From an uncultured Erysipelotrichaceae bacterium (GTDB taxonomy: Bacteria; Bacillota_I; Bacilli_A; Erysipelotrichales; Erysipelotrichaceae): DNA of 13,367 bases. The DNA is taken from contig CADCPE010000026.1 of the NCBI GenBank assembly GCA_902803275.1, positions 1-13,367 on the forward strand. Direction: 5' to 3'. Each line of letters starts with the position of its first letter. Positions within the stretch are counted from its first letter, which is position 1. This document shows positions 6,060 to 13,008 of this stretch, piece by piece. Both the position numbers and the translations under genes were made by a program. The notes under the pieces were generated by a model. The model did not search any database. It was not told the origin of the DNA and saw only the letters and a program-made list of their open reading frames with translations.

Positions 6060-6758
6060 ATGGCAGATAGGATAGCGCTGGTCCTTGACCGCATACTGAA
6101 TGCATTCATCGTACTGACATGCCTGCTTATGATGCTGATAGGCGGGTATACTTTTTATGACCGCCTGATCCATGGTGAGATCCTTAACGGCGGCTTATTT
6201 CCGGCAAATGGAAAAGATGGGCCTGTTTCAGCGGACTCGGCCTTCATCAGGAACCAGATCGGCTGGCTGACGATAGATGATACGAATATCAATTATCCGA
6301 TCATGCAGGGCAAAGACAATGTCGAGTATCTGGACAAAAACATATACGGTGAAAGCAATGCCAGCGGTTCGATCTTCCTTGAATGGAGCAACGACAAACA
6401 GCTGCAGGATGAATTTTCAATAATCTATGGCCAAAGCACGATGCCTGATCTGATGTTTGGCAGTCTGGATCAGTATCTGAAGAAGGATTACTTTGGCGCT
6501 CATCAAAACGGCATGATATTTACTTCTGATCATCAATATGAGTTCAGAGTCTTTGCGGCATATGAAGCAGAAACAAGTGACGGTTTCATCTTCAATCCGG
6601 CAATAAGGACAGCCGACAACATACGCAACTACATAAAGTCCAGAGCCGATATCTACAAGGAGCCTGATCCTGACTGCAGAATCGTTGCCCTGTCGACCTG
6701 CACAAAGGAAAAGGAACTCCAAAGAACAGTAGTGTTTGCCACGATAAGCGAGAAATAA
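6060..6758 (+). CDS. Class B sortase-like protein with Gln in place of the catalytic His
   Basis: A 232-residue membrane-anchored protein with a transmembrane segment at about 13-31 and an extracellular sortase fold. IGWLTIDDTNINYPIMQG (67-84) is the typical start of the class B core. LSTC with Cys214 and Arg222 (eight residues later, as in some class B enzymes) supply two of the three catalytic residues. The block that normally reads YGHN/YGHx reads Y-G-Q-S-T-M (123-128), so the catalytic His is Gln125, while the following MFGSLDQYLKKDYF matches class B sortases. Sortases join surface proteins or pilins to the wall or to each other. Without the His, transpeptidation may be weak, altered or absent. 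It follows the signal-peptidase-like gene by four bases and is probably co-translated. No LPxTG/NPQTN-type substrate gene is seen here. Confidence 0.85.
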   Translation: MADRIALVLDRILNAFIVLTCLLMMLIGGYTFYDRLIHGEILNGGLFPANGKDGPVSADSAFIRNQIGWLTIDDTNINYPIMQGKDNVEYLDKNIYGESNASGSIFLEWSNDKQLQDEFSIIYGQSTMPDLMFGSLDQYLKKDYFGAHQNGMIFTSDHQYEFRVFAAYEAETSDGFIFNPAIRTADNIRNYIKSRADIYKEPDPDCRIVALSTCTKEKELQRTVVFATISEK

Positions 6759-6784
6759 AAACAGACGGGATGATTCCCGTCTGT
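6756..6784 (-). terminator. Strong terminator of the minus-strand HD-GYP gene
   Basis: ACAGACGGGA (6761-6770) pairs perfectly with TCCCGTCTGT (6775-6784) around a 4-base loop. Read on the minus strand, the hairpin begins 1 base after the HD-GYP stop and is followed by TTTTTATTT. On the plus strand no T run follows, but the hairpin lies 2 bases past the sortase stop and may act on both convergent units. Confidence 0.9.
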
Positions 6785-6785
6785 C

Positions 6786-8882
6786 TTAGTTCATAAACTT
6801 TTCCGATACTTCTTTTACCTTGTCTTTGGCTTCAAAGAAGGCTTTGACAACTCTTGGATCGAAATGATTACCCGATCCTTCTTCAATGATCTCCATCGCT
6901 TTATCAAAGCTGAACGGTTCCTTGTAGCTTCTTCTTGATATCAGAGCATCAAATACATCGGCTACAGCCATGACTCTGGCAGACAGCGGTATCTCATCAC
7001 CGCTCAAGCCCATCGGATAACCCTTGCCGTTGAACTTTTCATGGTGATAGGTCGCCAGATTCTTGGCCTCCTTGAGATAGCCGGAATCCGTCGAAACAAG
7101 CTGCATAGCCTGCTGGATAATTTCATTGCCGGCAGTGGTGTGAGTCTTCATTATGTCGAATTCCTCGTCAGTCAGCTTGCCAGGCTTGTTGAGGATGGCA
7201 TCAGGCACCTTGATCTTGCCGATATCGTGCAACGGTGCCGAGTTGACGACGTCATCGATGAAGCTGTTGGTCAGCTGATCGGTGAATTCACCGTCTTTCC
7301 TGAGCTGTTCAAGAATGATGCGACAGTAGGCAGCTGTCTTTCTGACGTGATCCCCCGTACACTGGTCTCGGCTTTCGACCATATCCGCAAGGACCATGAT
7401 CAGACCGTTCTGCATCTTGTTTAGTGCGGCGGCCTGTTTCTGTGTTTCAACGAGGTAGCTGATCGTCTCTTCGATCGTCATTGAGAAGGAATCATAAAGA
7501 TTTTCGATCTCATCGTTGGTCGAGATCTGCAGGTTCTTGAAATTCTCAACGCTTTCCTCACGGCCTTCTGTACTTTTGACAGTGAAATCTCTGGCGGCGA
7601 TCGCCATCGTATTGATCGGAAGCAGGATATTGTACTCGGCCAGCCACAGGGCAAAGACGATGATCGTTATAAAGAAACCCAGGAACAGAGAAATGACCTT
7701 AGTCAAAAACGCGATCTGATTGGTCTGAACACGGGCCATGGAGATATCGACGCAGGCATAGCACTGGGTTACGCCTTTGGCATCCTTGACCGGTTCATAG
7801 ACTGTGAGCAGCCAGCCGAATTTATCGTCAGAGACGATCGGATCTATCTCCTTGCCTGCAAGCAGCTCATCCAGATAAGGTTCAAATGAAGGATCGAATT
7901 CAATGATCTCACCCGGATCACTTCCTTCAACTTCCTGTGTATCGATATCAAATACGACATGACAGCCATCCGGCATGATCTTATAGACATAGACATATTC
8001 GATGTCACTTGAGCTTGCCTTGATCGCAGTCAGCTGATTTTCGATTTCAAGATAGCGGTATGCCTCTTCACCTTTTTCGATATATTCATCGACCATGTCG
8101 CCGTCGATGCAGGCGGCTGCCATCTTGGCTGTGCCTGTACCTATGCGCATGTTGTTGGAAACAGTCTCATCACGATACTGCATATAACTGATACCGGCCA
8201 TGACAAAGGCGATTGCCGTGGTGACGATGATGATGGCGATCAGAAGCTTGTTGCGCAAAGACGCCTGACCGTGAATGTGGTTGTAATTGCTGTCGGCCTG
8301 CTGCTTTTCTTCAATCGTCAAAGGACGCTGACGCCAGGTGTGGAACTGCAGATCTTCCTTGACATATTTCTTTTCCAGTTTAATGAAGATGAAGACCAGC
8401 ATGATCGTTATTCCTTTATCGATCAGTTCTGTTGCGGTTTCACCCATCAGATACGGGAGGTATTCTGTAGATCCCAGATAACCGTTGATGAGGAAGGAAA
8501 TGGTTCCGCCGATGATGCCGTTGGTTAAAGCGATCACCACAGCCGTTATCGCGGCTTTCCAGATATTGTTGAAGAAACCTTTATTGTATAAGGCGGTAGC
8601 CAGAACAGCGATCAGGACATTGAGTACGGCATAGTAGATGTTTATCTGATCATAGATAAGGCTGCTCAGAGTATTGGTGAAAAAGCCTACAAGAACACCA
8701 GGCAGATATCCGCCGATGGCACTGGAAGCGATCGTGCCAATACTGTCAAGATAGATATTGACTTCCAGAGAATTGGCGATCTGAATTCCGGCCAGATTAA
8801 GGGCAATTCCAAAGAATATCAAAGCGAACCATCCACCTATCTGCGATAAATGAATAGTTTTTCTATGTGCTTTCGTGCTCAT
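6786..8882 (-). CDS. Membrane HD-GYP c-di-GMP phosphodiesterase with ECF S-component-like sensor and HAMP
   Basis: A 698-residue protein. Residues 1-170 are polytopic, with several hydrophobic segments; YLDSIGTIASSAIGGYLPG (44-62) and VGFFTNTLSSL resemble ECF-transporter S components. A further membrane segment (about 211-232), an extracellular sensor-like region (about 233-388), another segment (390-415) and a HAMP-like linker (416-470) follow. The HD-GYP domain spans about 490-690. It shows DQCTGDHVRK (H512), HDIGK (H552, D553), LNKPGKL, H581, HHEKFNGKGYP (613-623) and AVADVFDAL (D642), so metal-binding and GYP residues are intact. Such domains hydrolyse c-di-GMP to pGpG or GMP, and some act as regulators. 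The ligand is unknown. It is divergent from a second HD-GYP gene. A TATAAT box ends seven bases before the ATG; the only AGGA is too close to serve well. Confidence 0.9.
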   Translation of the reverse strand: MSTKAHRKTIHLSQIGGWFALIFFGIALNLAGIQIANSLEVNIYLDSIGTIASSAIGGYLPGVLVGFFTNTLSSLIYDQINIYYAVLNVLIAVLATALYNKGFFNNIWKAAITAVVIALTNGIIGGTISFLINGYLGSTEYLPYLMGETATELIDKGITIMLVFIFIKLEKKYVKEDLQFHTWRQRPLTIEEKQQADSNYNHIHGQASLRNKLLIAIIIVTTAIAFVMAGISYMQYRDETVSNNMRIGTGTAKMAAACIDGDMVDEYIEKGEEAYRYLEIENQLTAIKASSSDIEYVYVYKIMPDGCHVVFDIDTQEVEGSDPGEIIEFDPSFEPYLDELLAGKEIDPIVSDDKFGWLLTVYEPVKDAKGVTQCYACVDISMARVQTNQIAFLTKVISLFLGFFITIIVFALWLAEYNILLPINTMAIAARDFTVKSTEGREESVENFKNLQISTNDEIENLYDSFSMTIEETISYLVETQKQAAALNKMQNGLIMVLADMVESRDQCTGDHVRKTAAYCRIILEQLRKDGEFTDQLTNSFIDDVVNSAPLHDIGKIKVPDAILNKPGKLTDEEFDIMKTHTTAGNEIIQQAMQLVSTDSGYLKEAKNLATYHHEKFNGKGYPMGLSGDEIPLSARVMAVADVFDALISRRSYKEPFSFDKAMEIIEEGSGNHFDPRVVKAFFEAKDKVKEVSEKFMN

Positions 8883-8961
8883 ATCCTAATTATATATTAT
8901 TGTTTTGCGTAAGCGTTAAAAGAACTGACTATTCTTCCTTAATGTATAATTAATTTGATAA
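8883..8961. promoter_or_regulatory. Shared divergent promoter region of the two HD-GYP genes
   Basis: In this 79-base gap, the minus-strand TATAAT (8889-8894) places a start at about 8882, the A of the minus ATG. The plus-strand TATAAT (8945-8950) places a start at about 8957, five bases before the plus ATG. A short near-repeat, TGCGTAA then AGCGTTA (8904-8917), and CTGACT (8925-8930) lie in the middle. No well-placed -35 is evident on either side, which could mean activator dependence. Confidence 0.5.
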
Positions 8962-11900
8962 ATGACCAGAAATACGAAACTGAAAACCATTATCCTTGTC
9001 AGCATCCTGCTTCTTAATGCAGTATCTTTTAAGCCGTTAAAAGCTGAAAAGGAAAACATCGATCTCAACAGAACAGGCATCGGCTATGCGAGCGTGCTTT
9101 ATGATAATACAAACGGACTCCCGACTTCGGAGGCGAATGCGATCGCCGAGACTGAAGAAGGCTTCATCTGGATAGGCGGCTATTCCGGTCTGGTGCGCTA
9201 TGACGGCAGCGAATTCGTCCGTTTCGATTCAACGACCGGTATTGCTTCGGTAATAAGTCTGTTCGTTGACTCAAAAGACAGACTGTGGATCGGTACCAAT
9301 GACTCCGGTGTTTTTGTCATGAAGAATGCCGACCTGACAAGATTCACCAGGGAAGACGGTCTAAGAGACCTCTCGATCAGGGAGATCGGAGAAAACAGCA
9401 CAGGTGAGATCTTTATCGCCACGACCAGAGGCATCTATTATATCGATAGCGGCATGGTCATGCATCAGCTTGATGAACCGCTGATCAACGATGCCTATAT
9501 CAAGGAGTTCAAGATCTCTAGCGACGATGTGATCTACGGCATAACCAATGACGGCAATCTGTTTGTGATCAGAAACAAAAAACTGACATCCTACTATGAT
9601 GTAGACGCCCTGGGCATCGATGATGTCCATTGCATCCTGCCGGACAATGAAAATCCCGGTTATGTATACATCGGCACTAAAGCTTCAAAGATGTACTATG
9701 GAAAACTCGATGATGTCTTTAACGTAGAGTATGAAGTGGATCTGTTGCCGTTGAACTATATCAATTCGATCAACCAGATCAATGAGAACCTGTGGATCTG
9801 TGCTGATAACGGCATCGGCATCTATGATGGGCACTCTTTCAGCGCCATCGACAACGTACCGCTTACCAACTCGATCGAAAAGATGATGACAGATTACCAG
9901 GGCAATCTCTGGTTCACTTCTTCAAAGCAGGGCGTGATGAAGATCGTCAAGAGCCGTTTTACCGATCTTAATGAACAGTATGATCTGGAACCTACAGTCG
10001 TCAATGCGACAGCTTTATATAACGGACTGCTTTTTATCGGCAGCAAGGATGACGGAATAACGATCGTTGATGAAAAGAGCGGAAAGCTCGACAGCTATCC
10101 GCTCTATTCCTGCAGAAGTGCTGCAGGGGAAGATCTTGGACAGAGCGATCTCATGGAAGCTCTTAAGGGCAAGAGGATCCGTTCGATGATCGAAGATTCA
10201 AAAGGCAACCTCTGGATCTCGACCTACGGGCAGTACGCCCTGATCAGACTTAACGATCATGATATGACGAGCTTTACTCCTGATGATGGACTTCCTTCCG
10301 ACAGGATCAGAGTCGTCTATGAAAGAAAAGACGGCACCATCATGGTGGCGGCAACCGGCGGCATAGCTTTGATCGATAAGAATAAAGTGACCAGAGTCTA
10401 TGGCAAAAATGACGGAATAAACAACACCGAAATACTGACTGCCCTTGAAACGGAAGACGGCAAGATCATGATGGGCAGTGACGGTGACGGCATCTATCTG
10501 CTTGATGACAAGGGAGTAAGATCCTTCGGCATCGATGAAGGGCTTGAATCAGAAGTTGTCATGAGGATCAAGAAGGACAGCATCGAAGATGTCTACTGGA
10601 TCGTCACCAGCAACTCTCTTGCCTACATGGACAGCGATTACACGATCCACACGATCTCCAATTTCCCTTATTCGAACAATTTCGATATCTACGAGAACAA
10701 GAAAGGTGATCTGTGGATACTCAGCAGCAACGGTATCTATGTCGTTTCCAGGAGCGAACTGCTCAGAAACGAAGAGATCAATCCGCTCTACTATAACCGC
10801 AGCAACGGCTTGAGCATCTTAAGCAACGCCAACTCCTACAGTTCACTAAATGAAAACGGAGACCTCTATATTGCGGGCACTACCGGTGTTTCCAAAGTCA
10901 ATATCGATGATTCTTTTGAAAGTGTCAGTGATCTGAAGATGGTGGTCCCATATATCGAAGCGGACTCAAAGCTCATCTATCCGGACGACAGCGGTCATTT
11001 CACGATCGATGCCTCTACGCAAAGACTGACCATCTATCCGTTCATCTATAACTATTCCCTGATCAATCCGCAGGTAACATATCACCTGCAGGGTTTTGAA
11101 GATCAGACGACGACCCTGGAGAGATCAGCGCTCAAACCGATCGACTACACCAACCTCAGGGGCGGCGATTACACCTTTATCATGAAGATCAAGGACCCGG
11201 CCGGAAGCGATGAACAGGAGATCGCAGTCTCCATAAGCAAGATCAAGAACTTCTATGAAGAGATCTGGTTCTATATACTTCTGATGCTGTTTGCAGCTGG
11301 TGTAATGGTCCATATCGTCAGGACGGTGATAAGCAAGAAGACGGCTGAATATGAAAGAAAGAGCAAGGAAAACAGAGCCCTGATTCGTGAGATCACTCAG
11401 GCTCTGGCCAGAACGATAGATATGAAGGACAAATACACCAACGGTCATTCCACCAGAGTTGCGGACTATACAGCCATGCTGACAAGAGAGCTTGGCTATA
11501 ATGAAGATACCGTTGAGAAGTATTACAATATCGCCCTCCTGCACGACCTGGGCAAGATCGGCGTCAAGGAGGAAGTCCTCAACAAGCCGGGCAAGCTCGA
11601 TGATGACGAGTTCAACATCATCAAATCGCATTCAACTCTGGGCTACAACGTTCTGAAGGACATCAGTATCATGCCGGAACTGGCTGATGGTGCCGGTTTC
11701 CATCATGAAAGACCGGATGGCAGAGGTTATCCTCGCGGCCTTAAGGGCCATGAGATCCCGCGTGTTGCGCAGATCATCGCGGTCGCCGATACCTTCGATG
11801 CGATGTATTCCAACAGACCGTACCGCAAGAGGATGAACTTTGACAAGGTCGTATCGATAATCAAGGAAGTCAGGGGAACACAGCTGACCTCCGATGTTGT

Positions 11901-12027
11901 AGATGCATTCCTGAGGCTTGTGGAAAAAGGCGAATTCAAGGATCCGAATGATGATGGCGGAGGTTCGATGGAAGACATCAACAACATCCACAAGAAATAT
12001 GAAGAAGACAAAGAGGAGCGTTCATGA
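8962..12027 (+). CDS. Exported Reg_prop/Y_Y_Y propeller sensor fused to HD-GYP phosphodiesterase
   Basis: A 1021-residue protein. Residues 1-28 form a signal or anchor segment (KLKTIILVSILLLNAVSF). About 45-650 holds many two-component-regulator-propeller repeats, recognisable by recurring G-x-L/I-W-I-G/S and DGL blocks (GFIWIGG near 67, DRLWIGT near 106, GNLWFTS near 314, GNLWIST near 415, GDLWILS near 582). A Y_Y_Y domain fits about 675-760, a membrane segment 768-788 and a short coiled region 790-815. The HD-GYP domain (about 815-990) shows NGHSTRV, HDLGK (H861, D862), LNKPGKL, HHERPDGRGYP (914-924) and AVADTFDAM, with all key residues present. In the family the propeller senses glycans or other extracellular signals, usually to drive a histidine kinase; here it would control c-di-GMP hydrolysis. 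The ATG lies 11 bases after TATAAT, with no ribosome site. The stop overlaps the next start (ATGA). Confidence 0.92.
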   Translation: MTRNTKLKTIILVSILLLNAVSFKPLKAEKENIDLNRTGIGYASVLYDNTNGLPTSEANAIAETEEGFIWIGGYSGLVRYDGSEFVRFDSTTGIASVISLFVDSKDRLWIGTNDSGVFVMKNADLTRFTREDGLRDLSIREIGENSTGEIFIATTRGIYYIDSGMVMHQLDEPLINDAYIKEFKISSDDVIYGITNDGNLFVIRNKKLTSYYDVDALGIDDVHCILPDNENPGYVYIGTKASKMYYGKLDDVFNVEYEVDLLPLNYINSINQINENLWICADNGIGIYDGHSFSAIDNVPLTNSIEKMMTDYQGNLWFTSSKQGVMKIVKSRFTDLNEQYDLEPTVVNATALYNGLLFIGSKDDGITIVDEKSGKLDSYPLYSCRSAAGEDLGQSDLMEALKGKRIRSMIEDSKGNLWISTYGQYALIRLNDHDMTSFTPDDGLPSDRIRVVYERKDGTIMVAATGGIALIDKNKVTRVYGKNDGINNTEILTALETEDGKIMMGSDGDGIYLLDDKGVRSFGIDEGLESEVVMRIKKDSIEDVYWIVTSNSLAYMDSDYTIHTISNFPYSNNFDIYENKKGDLWILSSNGIYVVSRSELLRNEEINPLYYNRSNGLSILSNANSYSSLNENGDLYIAGTTGVSKVNIDDSFESVSDLKMVVPYIEADSKLIYPDDSGHFTIDASTQRLTIYPFIYNYSLINPQVTYHLQGFEDQTTTLERSALKPIDYTNLRGGDYTFIMKIKDPAGSDEQEIAVSISKIKNFYEEIWFYILLMLFAAGVMVHIVRTVISKKTAEYERKSKENRALIREITQALARTIDMKDKYTNGHSTRVADYTAMLTRELGYNEDTVEKYYNIALLHDLGKIGVKEEVLNKPGKLDDDEFNIIKSHSTLGYNVLKDISIMPELADGAGFHHERPDGRGYPRGLKGHEIPRVAQIIAVADTFDAMYSNRPYRKRMNFDKVVSIIKEVRGTQLTSDVVDAFLRLVEKGEFKDPNDDGGGSMEDINNIHKKYEEDKEERS

Positions 12028-12842
12028 TACAGGATATAGCTCCTCATTGTTTTGATAATACGTATGCAGGCAAAGATCCAAAAGAGAACGATCTGATCTT
12101 TGTGTTTGACAAAGACAACGTCCTCTGCCGGATCGAAAATGAAAAAGTCTTTTTCCCGAAAGGAAGAGATCTTAAAGATCACAAAGTCACATATCTCTTC
12201 AGAATAGATGAGACCTCTTATTTCTTCTGTGATGCGAAAGAGACGATAGACGGATATGCATTCAACTCGTTAAGATCCATAAGAGACAGTATCGATCATG
12301 ATGAAATGATGCTGTTTGGAGTGTATACGGCGTATCATCTTTCGCTATGGTACAAGGACAACAGATACTGCGGACGCTGTGCAGGCACGATGGAAGAAAC
12401 AAAGGACGAAAGAGCTCTTGAATGTCTTAACTGCCATAAACGCATCTATCCGCGCATCAATCCGGCCGTGATCGTCGGTGTTAAGAATAAAGATAAGCTG
12501 CTGATCACCAGATACGCCAAAGGCTTTGCCCACAATGCCCTGGTGGCAGGTTTTACCGAGATAGGGGAGACGCTTGAAGATACGGTAAGAAGAGAAGTCA
12601 AAGAAGAGGCAGGCATCAGCGTCAAAAACATCACCTACTATAAATCTCAGCCCTGGGGCATAGCCCAGGATATACTGGCGGGCTTCTATTGCGAAGTCGA
12701 CGGGGATGACACCATACGCATGGACAACAGGGAACTCAAATATGCTTCGTGGGTCGCCAGGCAGGACATAGAACTTCAGCCTACCGATTACTCGCTGACC
12801 AACGAGATGATGAGGATGTTCAAAGAAGGAAAGATAAAGTAA
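12024..12842 (+). CDS. nudC: NudC-like NAD(H) pyrophosphatase (zinc-ribbon Nudix)
   Basis: A 272-residue Nudix protein, close to E. coli NudC (257) in length and plan. It has a variable N-terminal domain, then a zinc ribbon with Cys116, Cys119, Cys134 and Cys137. A complete Nudix box follows at 176-198 (G176, E182, R190, E191, E194, E195, G197), and then SQPW at 208-211. The NADH-pyrophosphatase array is SQPWPFPxS; here SQPW is kept but continues GIAQD. The enzyme family hydrolyses NADH to NMNH and AMP and can remove NAD caps from RNA. The ATG overlaps the preceding stop (ATGA), with GAGGAG inside the upstream gene, so translation is coupled to the HD-GYP sensor. A terminator begins at the stop codon. 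The exact substrate preference is not certain. Confidence 0.87.
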   Translation: MIQDIAPHCFDNTYAGKDPKENDLIFVFDKDNVLCRIENEKVFFPKGRDLKDHKVTYLFRIDETSYFFCDAKETIDGYAFNSLRSIRDSIDHDEMMLFGVYTAYHLSLWYKDNRYCGRCAGTMEETKDERALECLNCHKRIYPRINPAVIVGVKNKDKLLITRYAKGFAHNALVAGFTEIGETLEDTVRREVKEEAGISVKNITYYKSQPWGIAQDILAGFYCEVDGDDTIRMDNRELKYASWVARQDIELQPTDYSLTNEMMRMFKEGKIK

Positions 12843-12871
12843 AACGTCCGGTTCTTATATCGGACGTTTTT
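12841..12871 (+). terminator. Intrinsic terminator after nudC
   Basis: AAAACGTCCG (12841-12850) pairs perfectly with CGGACGTTTT (12861-12870) across a 10-base loop and ends in five T residues. Its left arm overlaps the nudC stop codon. Confidence 0.9.
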
Positions 12872-12905
12872 AGAAGGGACAAAAAAGTACATAAACTACC
12901 AGGTA

Positions 12906-12925
12906 TAGTTAGTTATTACTAACCA
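12906..12925. promoter_or_regulatory. Inverted repeat, candidate operator upstream of the nitroreductase
   Basis: GTTAGT (12908-12913), a 4-base TATT centre and ACTAAC (12918-12923) form a perfect 6-bp inverted repeat that extends imperfectly on both sides. It lies about 30 bases before the candidate -35. It is not followed by a T run, so it is not a terminator. A repressor or activator site is plausible; no regulator gene is visible in the window. Confidence 0.4.
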
Positions 12926-12952
12926 TTTACATTTTAATACAGATCGTTTCGT

Positions 12953-12979
12953 TTGACTAGAGCAAGCAGAGATTATAAA
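12953..12979 (+). promoter_or_regulatory. Candidate sigma-70-type promoter of the nitroreductase gene
   Basis: TTGACT (12953-12958) and TATAAA (12974-12979) are separated by 15 bases. Taking TTTGAC instead gives 16. The boxes lie about 30 bases before the ATG, leaving a short leader that contains the AGAGG ribosome site. Confidence 0.5.
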
Positions 12980-13008
12980 TTAAAGGTACTAAAAAAGAGG
13001 TTACAAGA

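Noticed and set aside
5165..6758. Signal peptidase/sortase pair as decaying pseudogenes
   Set aside because: Both frames are full length with good ribosome placement, intact membrane segments and conserved fold motifs apart from the catalytic positions. No stop or frameshift is seen.
9100..10900. Repeated DNA units within the propeller gene
   Set aside because: The periodic G-x-L-W-I-G blocks are protein-level Reg_prop repeats; the nucleotide sequences are too diverged to be a DNA repeat or CRISPR-like array.
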